In this document: one piece after another, positions 50,011 to 58,361 of the stretch
How the letters are laid out: each line of letters opens with the position of its first letter
Numbering within the stretch: position 1 is the first letter of the stretch
Source of the DNA: Methylocystis bryophila
GTDB taxonomy: Bacteria; Pseudomonadota; Alphaproteobacteria; Rhizobiales; Beijerinckiaceae
NCBI RefSeq assembly: GCF_027925445.1
Contig: NZ_AP027149.1
Span: forward strand, 2,232,001 to 2,296,000
Length of the DNA: 64,000 bases
Reading direction: 5' to 3'
Program-made: the position numbers and the translations under genes
Notes under the pieces: generated by a model
Databases searched by the model: none
Seen by the model: the letters and a program-made list of their open reading frames with translations, nothing else
What the model was told of the DNA's origin: nothing

Positions 50011-50478
50011 GGACGCGGCTCCGGGGCGCTTGGATTTGGGGTAAAGATCGGGCTTTCCGCTCGGCCGCGCAAGGGGAGGGGGCGTGGGGGAAGGGCGGCG
50101 ACAAGCTGAGCCTTGAAGCAAGGCGGAAATTACTAGGCGCGTCATGGCCGGGCTTGTCCCGGCCATGACAGGCTCGTTTTGTGGGCCGCGGTAGCGGGAA
50201 TCAGCAAAACGCGCATGACAGAAATATGGATAAGGAGCCTCATGGGCGTACCGCGAAAGCTGTGGGGCGGGAGCTTCGGCTGGAGCTGGTGTGAGAGTGT
50301 TCGATCGGCTCTGCTAGACCCAACTAATTCTCAGGAGACGGCGATTAGCGCGAAGACCGATCGGGCGCTGTTGCGCTGCGCGAGCTAAAACCATACGCAA
50401 GCTAAGCTCCCGGCGCGCCTTCGCCTCGCGCAGAATCATCGTTCTGAACGCCGACGATCGCGACGCGGAAATTTTGCA
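50011..50478. repeat. Gap with a GTCATGGCCGGG-type inverted repeat
   Basis: At 50141-50169 perfect arms GTCATGGCCGGG and CCCGGCCATGAC surround CTTGT. I remember this short hairpin as very common between Rhizobiales genes. The rest of the gap has no clear gene; it should hold the promoter of the KAP-type ATPase gene, but only a weak GCGGAA precedes that start. Confidence 0.75.
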
Positions 50479-52677
50479 ATGAGTGAACGTCTGTTCGCCG
50501 ACCGCCCGATTTCGCATCCGCAGGATGATGCTTTTGGCTTGTCATCCTTCGCCGATGCCCTGGCGACATCTCTCCTTCAGATGAGCCCAAAAGATGGGCT
50601 GGTCATCTCAGTCGAAGGACCCTGGGGCGCCGGGAAGAGTAGCGCCATCGCGTTGGCCGCGCGCACAATCAAATTGCGGCTGCTGGCGGGGCTGGGCGAG
50701 GGGCTTGAAGCGCTCGAAGAACTCGCCGAAGACCAGCTTGACGCGAAGTGGGCAGCAAAAGCCAAAATTCGGACCACCCACATTGTGCGGTTCAACCCTT
50801 GGAACTTCAGTGGGCAAGAGAACCTTGTTCGGGCGTTTTTCAACGAACTGGCGGCACAGATTGACGCCGAGCCCGAGGGAAAGCTGAAGAAGGCGATGAA
50901 CAGCGTTGCGGGGTATCTTCCTTCAGTTGCCGGCGTTCTGGCCGCGGGCGGCACGCTGGCTACAGGTCATTTGCCCGCCGCCGCCGCCGCGGGTGCCGCT
51001 GCCCGCGCCGCTGGCGAGGCTGCGGAAAGAGCTCTTAAGTCTCAGAGTTCTCTCGAAGGCGCCAAGAAGAAACTCGCCGAAGCTTTGCGCGAAGCGGACC
51101 AGCGTATCATCGTCATTATCGACGACCTCGACCGACTTTTGCCGAGCGAGATGCGCGCCGTGTTTTCCCTCGTGAAGTCGTTGGGAGACTTGCCTAATGT
51201 CCTCTATGTGCTGTCCTTCGACGAGACCATCGTTCGGAACGCCCTTGAGCAAAGCGCGGAGAAGATCGACCCCGCGTTCCTCGAAAAGATCGTACAAGTG
51301 TCGCTCAAGCTCCCCCCACCGTGGAGGGACGAACTTCGTCAACTCTTGTTCACACGCCTGAACGCCATCACTGGCGATGCCGAGTTGGCCGATCTGGATC
51401 GGTGGAGACGCGCGCTAATTGGAGCCATAGACCCTTATCTTGAGACGCCACGCGACGTGACGCGGCTCGTGAACACTATTCAGGTGATCTGGCCCAACGT
51501 CGAGGGTGATGTCGACGTGACGGACCTAATCGTCATCACGACGCTTCAGCTTTTCGATCCAGATGTCTATGCGCTCATCCGGGAAGAGATTGAGGTTATT
51601 ACTCACGCCGAGTACCGGTATGAGGACGAAAAAAAATTCGGCGCGCGGTTGGAGCCGACATCCGCCAAAAAGCCGGAAGTCGCGAAGGAGGCCATGGCTC
51701 TCTTGTTCCCGCGCCTTGCCAGGGCGTGGAACAGCCTCACCGCTGACGGTGCATATTACATCACGCAGAAGGAACAGCGACGCATCTGCACGAAGCAATA
51801 TCACCGTAACTACTTCTGTTTCGGACGGGACGCGCGGATGCTCAGCCGCGCAGAAGTCGAGGAGATCGTTCTCGCAGATGATCCGTCGCCCACCTTGGAT
51901 GCAACGCTGAAGCGATTGGCAGACGACCCGCCAGGGCGAAGTCCGCCAAGGATCGCTACGCTATTGGAACAGATTACCGAAGCGGTCTACGCGAAGCCCC
52001 TTCTCACGCCCTCGTTGCTCCGAGCCATCCTGGATCACTCGGATGACCTAATCCGCCGGGAAGATGTGGTGTGGGAGTTCCACGCGACCGACAATTATGA
52101 GCGTCTGAGCACAATCATAAGTCTGGGCGTTGCAAAGCTTGATGTTTCGAACCGCCAGGCAATTCTCGAAGTCTTGGTCAACCACAAGGCTGGGCTTCAG
52201 ACTCGTGCGATTGCCATTGAACGCGATGCGAGGTGCCACGGCCTCTTTAGCAGGGGGCAGACGCACGAATCCGAGCGACTTTTCGCAGCCGACAGGATTG
52301 AAGCGGCCGCCTGTGCCGTTCGCGAAGAAATTGCCGCCGCGTGCGAGGATGGGTCCGTTTGGCAAACGCCAAACCCTGTTCGACTAATCTGGATGTGGCG
52401 ACGAATGAGCGACAAGGATGCGCTGTCATCCTGGTTCGCGCGCGTTCTCGCTGATGACGATCTGGTTGTTCGTCTCGCTAATGAACTGCCAGGGCGAGTT
52501 TACCGGTCTGGCGGTCGTGGGACCGGTGTTTTCTGGACGTTCGAACGCGGCAACTGGCACGACCTGTTTGACGTCGACGCCTTGTTCGATCGACTGGAAG
52601 CCTTGTCTGCGTCAAGTCCGCAAGCCACGTCAGCTTTAACTCGCCTCCGCGAAGCCGAGCAGGCCGCAAACGATTGA
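50479..52677 (+). CDS. KAP-family P-loop NTPase
   Basis: The 732-residue protein has Walker A GPWGAGKS (residues 47-54) and Walker B in IIVIIDDLDRLLPSEM. A Gly/Ala-rich hydrophobic hairpin (YLPSVAGVLAAGGTLATGHL) lies between them, as expected for KAP NTPases, whose membrane segments are inserted in the P-loop domain. The RFNPWNFSGQENL segment is also typical. A long helical C-terminal half follows. KAP proteins include PifA, which excludes phage T7, and many lie in defence loci. The gene is less GC-rich than its neighbours and sits next to BrnTA and repeats, consistent with transfer. It has no obvious effector partner. Confidence 0.85.
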   Translation: MSERLFADRPISHPQDDAFGLSSFADALATSLLQMSPKDGLVISVEGPWGAGKSSAIALAARTIKLRLLAGLGEGLEALEELAEDQLDAKWAAKAKIRTTHIVRFNPWNFSGQENLVRAFFNELAAQIDAEPEGKLKKAMNSVAGYLPSVAGVLAAGGTLATGHLPAAAAAGAAARAAGEAAERALKSQSSLEGAKKKLAEALREADQRIIVIIDDLDRLLPSEMRAVFSLVKSLGDLPNVLYVLSFDETIVRNALEQSAEKIDPAFLEKIVQVSLKLPPPWRDELRQLLFTRLNAITGDAELADLDRWRRALIGAIDPYLETPRDVTRLVNTIQVIWPNVEGDVDVTDLIVITTLQLFDPDVYALIREEIEVITHAEYRYEDEKKFGARLEPTSAKKPEVAKEAMALLFPRLARAWNSLTADGAYYITQKEQRRICTKQYHRNYFCFGRDARMLSRAEVEEIVLADDPSPTLDATLKRLADDPPGRSPPRIATLLEQITEAVYAKPLLTPSLLRAILDHSDDLIRREDVVWEFHATDNYERLSTIISLGVAKLDVSNRQAILEVLVNHKAGLQTRAIAIERDARCHGLFSRGQTHESERLFAADRIEAAACAVREEIAAACEDGSVWQTPNPVRLIWMWRRMSDKDALSSWFARVLADDDLVVRLANELPGRVYRSGGRGTGVFWTFERGNWHDLFDVDALFDRLEALSASSPQATSALTRLREAEQAAND

Positions 52678-52838
52678 CGCTGGCGTGCCGGGAGAGGCCC
52701 GCCAGGCCGGGCGCGGCGTCAGAACTGAGGGCTCATGCCTTACTACCCGCTCGCCCCCTCCCCAAAACCCTTGCTTTCGCCGCCGCTTCCCTATTTGCTT
52801 TCCGCAGATTCCGCCAATCCCAAAGGACAAGCCATCTC

Positions 52839-53840
52839 ATGTCGCAAGCCGCCGCTCCCCTCTCCCTCGACGACGCCGTGATCGCCTCGGCCGAACGAGC
52901 CGTCTCCGAGATCAAGCGGGCGCGCGAGGCCATCGGCGGCGTGGTTTTCGGCCAGGAGGAGGTCATCGAGCAGACGCTCGTGACTCTGCTCGGCGGCGGT
53001 CACGCGCTGCTCATCGGCGTGCCGGGCCTCGCCAAGACCAAGCTCGTCTCGACGCTCGGCAAGGTCCTGGGGCTCGACACAAAACGCGTGCAGTTCACCC
53101 CGGACCTTTTGCCCGCCGATATTCTCGGCTCCGAGGTGCTGGAGGAGGCGGCGGACCGCTCGCGCGCCTTCCGCTTCATCAAAGGCCCCGTCTTCACGCA
53201 GCTCCTCATGGCGGACGAGATCAACCGCGCTTCGCCGCGCACGCAGTCGGCGCTGTTGCAGGCGATGCAGGAGCATCATGTGACCGTGGCGGGCCAGTCG
53301 CACGACCTGCCGACCCCGTTCCACGTGCTGGCGACGCAAAATCCGCTGGAGCAGGAGGGCGCCTATCCGCTGCCCGAGGCGCAACTCGACCGCTTCCTGC
53401 TGCAGATCGACGTGTCCTATCCGGAACGCGCGGCGGAGCGGCGCATGCTGTTGGAAACAACCGGCGAGGCGCAGGCGGTCCCCGCGCAGGCGCTGACCGC
53501 CGAGGAGTTTCTGGCGGCGCAGCGTCTCGTGCGGCGCTTGCCGATCGGCGAGCGCATCGTCGACGCGATCCTTGATCTCGTCCGCGCCGCGCGGCCCGAG
53601 GGCGGCGATCCGTCCGTCGCGCCGCATATCTCCTGGGGACCGGGTCCGCGCGCCGCCCAAGCGCTGATGCTCGCCACGCGCGCGCGGGCTCTGGCGCAAG
53701 GCCGGCTCTCGCCGACCCTCGACGACGTGGCGGCGCTCGCGGCGCCGGCGCTGCGTCACCGCATGGCTCTGACCTTTCGCGCGCGTCAAGAAATCTCGCT
53801 GGCCGAAGTCATCGCCAGACTGGTCGAGAGACTTAGCTGA
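52839..53840 (+). CDS. MoxR-family AAA+ ATPase
   Basis: The 333-residue protein has Walker A GVPGLAKTKL, Walker B LLMADEINRASPRTQSALLQAM, sensor 1 in HVLATQNPLEQEGAYPLPEAQLDRF and a lid domain. MoxR ATPases act as chaperones that mature partner complexes, often with VWA proteins. The next gene (DUF58) starts 2 bases later. Start at 52839 with AAAGGA upstream; the longer frame to 52674 is not conserved-looking. Confidence 0.93.
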   Translation: MSQAAAPLSLDDAVIASAERAVSEIKRAREAIGGVVFGQEEVIEQTLVTLLGGGHALLIGVPGLAKTKLVSTLGKVLGLDTKRVQFTPDLLPADILGSEVLEEAADRSRAFRFIKGPVFTQLLMADEINRASPRTQSALLQAMQEHHVTVAGQSHDLPTPFHVLATQNPLEQEGAYPLPEAQLDRFLLQIDVSYPERAAERRMLLETTGEAQAVPAQALTAEEFLAAQRLVRRLPIGERIVDAILDLVRAARPEGGDPSVAPHISWGPGPRAAQALMLATRARALAQGRLSPTLDDVAALAAPALRHRMALTFRARQEISLAEVIARLVERLS

Positions 53841-53842
53841 AC

Positions 53843-54778
53843 ATGGGCGAAAACCCCCAGACCGAATGGTTCGATCCGCGCCGGCGCGAGCCCTTAAGGT
53901 TCGAGACGACAAAGGCCGCCGAGCTTGCGCATCGTCTGCCCCTCATTCTCGCCAAGGCGCGCGACATCGCCGCGAGTCTCGTGCATGGCGCGCATGGCCG
54001 CCGCCGCGCCGGAATGGGCGACACCTTTTGGCAATATCGGCCTTTTGCGAGCGGTGAACAGGCGCAGCGCATCGACTGGCGCCGTTCGGCGCGCTCCGAC
54101 CAGCTTTTCGTGCGCGAGCGCGAATGGGAGGCGGCGCACAACTGCTTCGTCTGGATCGACGTCACGGCGTCGATGACGTTCAAATCGGCGTTGGCGCATG
54201 ATTTCAAGATTGACCGCGCGGCGGTGCTCGCGCTCGCGCTCGCCGACGCGCTGGTGAAGGGCGGCGAGCGCGTCGGCGCGCTCGGGCTCTCGGCCCCGAC
54301 CGCCTCGCGCGACGCGATGATCCGCCTGGCGGAGCTCTTCGCCGCAGCGGCGGCTTCCGGCGAGGCGCCAAAGCTTCCGCCCCCCGCGCCGCTGCCGCCC
54401 CGCGCCCGCGTGGTGCTGATCTCCGACTTCTTCTGCGACGCCGAGGCCCTGGCCGAGCGGCTTTCCGGCTACAGCGACTCCGGGGTCCGCGGCGCGCTGT
54501 TGATGGTTCTCGATCCGGTCGAGGAGACCTTTCCTTTCGCGGGCGAGACGCTGTTTCGCGATCCTCTGGGCGGCGAGGCCTTTCGGGCCGGCGAGGCGCG
54601 CGCGCTGCGTGACGATTACGCGGCTAAGCTTGCGGAGCACAAAGAGGCGTTGCGCGAGGCGGCGCGCCGCGCGGGATTTCTATTTCTGGTTCATCACACG
54701 GACCGGCCGGCGGCGGAGGCCGCGCTGGCGCTCTTGATGGGTCTTGGCGACGGGGCGGAGGCGCTGCGATGGGCCTGA
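53843..54778 (+). CDS. DUF58 (VWA-like) protein partner of MoxR
   Basis: The 311-residue protein has the DUF58 core: GRRRAGMGDTFWQYRPFASG, then QRIDWRRSARSDQLFVRERE, and a VWA-like fold with VWIDVTASMTF, where DxTxS replaces the usual MIDAS DxSxS. DUF58 proteins always sit beside moxR. It overlaps the following gene by 10 bases. Confidence 0.93.
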   Translation: MGENPQTEWFDPRRREPLRFETTKAAELAHRLPLILAKARDIAASLVHGAHGRRRAGMGDTFWQYRPFASGEQAQRIDWRRSARSDQLFVREREWEAAHNCFVWIDVTASMTFKSALAHDFKIDRAAVLALALADALVKGGERVGALGLSAPTASRDAMIRLAELFAAAAASGEAPKLPPPAPLPPRARVVLISDFFCDAEALAERLSGYSDSGVRGALLMVLDPVEETFPFAGETLFRDPLGGEAFRAGEARALRDDYAAKLAEHKEALREAARRAGFLFLVHHTDRPAAEAALALLMGLGDGAEALRWA

Positions 54779-57531
54779 CCTTTGCCGCGCCGCTCGCGCT
54801 CCTCGGTCTTCTCGCGCTGCCGCTGATCTATTGGCTCCTGCGCCTGACGCCGCCGGCGCCGCGCGAGGTCGTCTTCGCGCCGATCGCGATTTTGCGGAAG
54901 CTCGCTCCGCAGGAGCGCGCCAGCGCCGTTACGCCCTGGCCGCTGCTGCTGCTGCGTCTCGCGATCGCCGCGGCGGTCGCCCTCGCAATGGCGGGACCGG
55001 TCTGGAATTTCTCCTCGGCGTCGATGACGAACGCGCCGCTCCTGCTTGTCCTCGACGATGGTTGGGACGCCGCGCCGACATGGGAGCGCCGGATGGAGGC
55101 GGCGCGGTCGTATATCGACGCGGCGGCGCGCAGCGGCGGCAATGTCGCCCTGCTCGCCGCCTCGGAAGCCGCGCTCTCGCCCGAGCCGACCTCGGCTGCG
55201 CGCGCGGAGGAGCAGCTCGCGGCGCTGCGCCCGAAACCCTTTCTGCCGGCGCGCGGCGCGGTGGCGACGCGTCTTGCGGCTTTTGCGGAAGCGCGTCGCG
55301 GCGCGCATATCGTCTGGATTGCGAGCCCGTTGGATGGAGGCGGCGCCGGCGAATTCGTCGAAACCTTGCGCGCCGCCGGGCGCGCGGGCGCGAGCCTGGA
55401 GCTTCTGACCGACGCGAGACAGCCGCTCGCGCTCGCCGACGTCTCGAACGGCGCGAGCGCGCTCGAGGTTTCGGCCTTGTCGGCCGGCGCCTCAGCCTCG
55501 GGGGTGATCGAGGCGCTCGACGACAAGGGGCGGGCGGTCGCCCAGAAGTCATTCGCGATTCTCGCGGGGCAGCCCGCCAAGGCGCGTTTCGAATTGCCGG
55601 CGGAGCTGAGAAATCAGGTGAGCCTGCTGCGCATTTCGGGGGAGGCCGCCGCGGGCGCCGTGGCGCTGCTCGACGCGAGCCAGCATGTGCGCCGCGTCGC
55701 GATCGTGACGGGCGGCGTGGTCGATCGCGCGCAGCCGCTGCTCTCGCCGACGCATTATCTCGAACGCGCGCTGCAGCCTTTCTCGCAGATTTTCCTCCCC
55801 TCCGGGGAGGACGAGGATCAGGCGCTCGCCGCGCTGGACGAGCGCCCCGACCTGCTGATCCTTGCCGATGCGAAGGTCGCGCCGGGCGAAGCCTATGAAC
55901 GGCTCTCGGGCTTCGTCGAAAAGGGCGGCGTGCTGTTGCGTTTCGCCGGTCCTCGACTGGCCAATGATCCAGACGATTTGACGCCGGCGCGGCTTCGCCG
56001 CAACGGGCGCGTGCTCGGCGGCGCCATGTCCTGGGAGGAGCCCAAGCGCCTCGCATCCTTCGACGAGACCAGCCCGTTCTTCGGCCTCTCCGTCCCGGAC
56101 GACGTCTCCGTGTCGCGCCAGATCCTGGCGGAGCCCGATCCGGGGCTTGCCGATCGCACCTGGGCGCGCCTCGCCGACGGCACGCCGCTCGTCACCTTCG
56201 AGCGCCGCGGCGCGGGACTGATCGTGATGTTTCACATCTCGGCCGATCCGTCCTGGTCCAATCTGCCGATGTCAGGTCTCTTCGTGGAGATTCTTCGGCG
56301 CATTTCGGCCGAGGCGCGGGAGACCGCCGGCTCTCCTGTCGGCGGCGATCATAACGGGGCGCTGCCGCCTTGGCGCTCGCTCGACGGCTTTGGGGCGATC
56401 GTCGCGCCGCCGCCGACCGCCAAGCCGCTTCCTCCCGATTTCTCCGGTCCCGCCGACGCCGAACATCCGCCGGGCTTCTACGGCGCGCCCGGCGCATTGC
56501 GCGCGCTGCAGACGCTGGCCCCCGGCGCGACGCTGCACGCGCTGGATCTTTCCGCCTTGGGCCTGCCGGCGCGCCCGCTCGAGACCGCCCGCGACGCCTT
56601 CGATCTGCGCGGACCGCTGCTCGTCGCGATCGTCATGATGCTGCTCCTCGACTGGCTCGCGTTGCTGTGGCTCTCCGGCCGGCTGCGCTTTGCGCCGGTC
56701 GCGCTGGCGCTCGTCTGCGGGCTCGCCTTCGCTCAAGCGCCCCCTGCGCCGCGCGCCGAAACGCCCGTGCGGCAGCCGCCCGCGCGCGATCGCGAGGCCG
56801 CGCTGAAGACGCGCCTCGCCTATGTGGCGAGCGGGGATCCGCGCATCGACGAGGCGACGCGGCTCGGGCTCGAGACGCTGACGCGCATCCTCGCGCAGCG
56901 CACCTCATTTTCCGGCGGAGACCCGGCGGCCGTCGACCCCGCGCGTGACGCGCTTTCGCTCTATCCGATGATCTACTGGCCCATATCGCCCGCGGCGCCG
57001 CAGCCTTCGGCGCAGGCCAAGGCGCGGCTCGTCGCCTATATGAAGCAGGGCGGCATGATCGTCTTCGACACGCGCGACGCGCTCACCGCTCGCGCCAACG
57101 CTCAGCCGACGCCCGAGGCGCTGTGGCTGCGCGAGCTCGCGCGCGGCCTCGACATACCGGAGCTGGAGGTCGCGCCGCGCGATCACGTGATCACCAAGAC
57201 CTTCTACCTGCTCGAAAGTTTCGTCGGGCGCTACACGAATGGCGAGACCTATGTCGAGGCGCTCGCGCCGGAGCCCGAGGAGCCCGGCGTCGCCCGGCCC
57301 GTGCGCGCAACCGACAGCGTCTCGCCCGTCGTGATCGTCTCTAACGACCTCGCCGGCGCCTGGGCGGAGGACAAGAACGGCGAGCCGCTCTATCCCCTCG
57401 TGCCCGGCGCGCCGCGCCAGCGCGAGATGGCGCTGCGCGGCGGCGTCAATCTCGTGATGTACACGCTGACCGGCAACTACAAATCCGATCAGGTGCATGT
57501 GCACGATCTGCTGCAGCGGCTGGGGCAGTGA
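54769..57531 (+). CDS. BatA-like membrane protein with C-terminal DUF4159
   Basis: The 920-residue protein opens with the BatA N-terminal domain (FAAPLALLGLLALPLIYWLL) and has spans at about 2-22 and 58-78. A VWA-like periplasmic part follows with a glutamine amidotransferase-like region, then a span at about 620-642. The last 220 residues are DUF4159 (DPRIDEATRLGLETLTRIL, MIYWPISP, GGMIVFDTRD, YTLTGNYKSDQVHVHDLLQR). It completes a moxR-DUF58-DUF4159 operon found in many Alphaproteobacteria, probably for assembly of a membrane or periplasmic complex. The additional gene that often follows is absent; the vapBC genes lie on the other strand. Confidence 0.88.
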   Translation: MGLTFAAPLALLGLLALPLIYWLLRLTPPAPREVVFAPIAILRKLAPQERASAVTPWPLLLLRLAIAAAVALAMAGPVWNFSSASMTNAPLLLVLDDGWDAAPTWERRMEAARSYIDAAARSGGNVALLAASEAALSPEPTSAARAEEQLAALRPKPFLPARGAVATRLAAFAEARRGAHIVWIASPLDGGGAGEFVETLRAAGRAGASLELLTDARQPLALADVSNGASALEVSALSAGASASGVIEALDDKGRAVAQKSFAILAGQPAKARFELPAELRNQVSLLRISGEAAAGAVALLDASQHVRRVAIVTGGVVDRAQPLLSPTHYLERALQPFSQIFLPSGEDEDQALAALDERPDLLILADAKVAPGEAYERLSGFVEKGGVLLRFAGPRLANDPDDLTPARLRRNGRVLGGAMSWEEPKRLASFDETSPFFGLSVPDDVSVSRQILAEPDPGLADRTWARLADGTPLVTFERRGAGLIVMFHISADPSWSNLPMSGLFVEILRRISAEARETAGSPVGGDHNGALPPWRSLDGFGAIVAPPPTAKPLPPDFSGPADAEHPPGFYGAPGALRALQTLAPGATLHALDLSALGLPARPLETARDAFDLRGPLLVAIVMMLLLDWLALLWLSGRLRFAPVALALVCGLAFAQAPPAPRAETPVRQPPARDREAALKTRLAYVASGDPRIDEATRLGLETLTRILAQRTSFSGGDPAAVDPARDALSLYPMIYWPISPAAPQPSAQAKARLVAYMKQGGMIVFDTRDALTARANAQPTPEALWLRELARGLDIPELEVAPRDHVITKTFYLLESFVGRYTNGETYVEALAPEPEEPGVARPVRATDSVSPVVIVSNDLAGAWAEDKNGEPLYPLVPGAPRQREMALRGGVNLVMYTLTGNYKSDQVHVHDLLQRLGQ

Positions 57532-57546
57532 AGCGGCCGCCGGGCG

Positions 57547-57945
57547 CTACACCCAATTCTCCACTCTCACGCCCGGCATTCTTGCGAATTCTCGAAAATT
57601 GTTGGTGACGACGATGAGCCCCTCGCTGCGGGCATGACCGCCGATCTGCATGTCATGCGGACCACAAGGCGTTCCGGCCCGCTCCAGTTCGGCTCGGACT
57701 TGCCCGTAATGCGCGGCAGCCTTCTCCGCGAACGGAAGCACTTCCAGCCGCGCCACGAATTGCTCGATTGCCTTTAAGTTCTCGGTTCGTCGCGCCGACT
57801 TCTCCGCGCCATAATGCAGTTCGCCCAGCGTGATGCTCGATATGCAAAGCTGCTCCGCCAACCCATTGAATTTGTCGCGGAGGGCGGGTGGATAAGTCTT
57901 CATCACGTAAATGCAGATGTTTGTGTCCAGCATATAGTTGAGCAT
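57547..57945 (-). CDS. vapC: VapC-family PIN-domain ribonuclease toxin
   Basis: The 132-residue PIN protein has the acidic residues D7 (LDTNICIYVM), E42 (TLGELHYGAE) and D98 (PHDMQIGGHARS), then VTNNFREFARMPGVRVENW. It would cut tRNA or rRNA when free of VapB. The start overlaps the vapB stop in TGATG, so translation is coupled. It ends 15 bases from the convergent DUF4159 gene. Confidence 0.95.
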   Translation of the reverse strand: MLNYMLDTNICIYVMKTYPPALRDKFNGLAEQLCISSITLGELHYGAEKSARRTENLKAIEQFVARLEVLPFAEKAAAHYGQVRAELERAGTPCGPHDMQIGGHARSEGLIVVTNNFREFARMPGVRVENWV

Positions 57946-58178
57946 CAGAAAGGCTCGCGAGTCTCTGCGGGCGGTTGCTCTCGCTCGACCATGAAATCGT
58001 CAGTGACGCGCGGCCCGTGCAAGAAAAGGTCGTCCCACCTTTTGCCCTGAGGCGCGATCACGCGAGTGCGGCCGATCTTGAGGATATCGACGTGATGGAC
58101 CTCCTCCGGGAAGGCGACGGCCTTTGGAAGGCGAACGGCCTGGCTGCGATTGCTGGTGAAGACGGTCGAACGGGTCAT
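57945..58178 (-). CDS. vapB: VapB-family antitoxin (AbrB-like)
   Basis: From the ATG at 58178 the 77-residue protein has an AbrB/SpoVT fold start (VFTSNRSQAVRLPKAVAFPE) and a toxin-binding tail (RVTDDFMVEREQPPAETREP). It pairs with VapC and represses the operon. The frame is open to 58313, but the operator at 58199 lies within that extension. Confidence 0.93.
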   Translation of the reverse strand: MTRSTVFTSNRSQAVRLPKAVAFPEEVHHVDILKIGRTRVIAPQGKRWDDLFLHGPRVTDDFMVEREQPPAETREPF

Positions 58179-58198
58179 GAGCTTTACTTCTTTCTGTG

Positions 58199-58215
58199 AT
58201 ATCCCTTTGGGATAT
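58199..58215. promoter_or_regulatory. Palindromic operator of vapBC
   Basis: A perfect inverted repeat ATATCCC-TTT-GGGATAT lies 20 bases upstream of the vapB start codon. VapBC complexes bind such palindromes to repress their own promoter. The rest of the gap to the phosphoketolase gene shows nothing else. Confidence 0.7.
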
Positions 58216-58361
58216 ACGTAGCGCGTAGGGATGGACAAGACAAGCGCGTAGGCCGCGCCAGCTGCGCCGCGGTCGCAACGCCTCGCCCTTGGACGCAAAT
58301 CGCCGCGACCCATATTTCAGAGCGCGAGGCGCCCGCCACCGCTCAGGCAAAGGACGCGGAT

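Noticed and set aside
50141..50169. Start of a protein MAGTSPAMTRL upstream of the EcsC gene
   Set aside because: It is the translation of a common short inverted repeat. The GTG at 50010 with GGAG upstream is a better start.
58179..58313. Longer VapB with 45 extra N-terminal residues
   Set aside because: The extension covers the palindromic operator, and the family N-terminus begins at the internal ATG.
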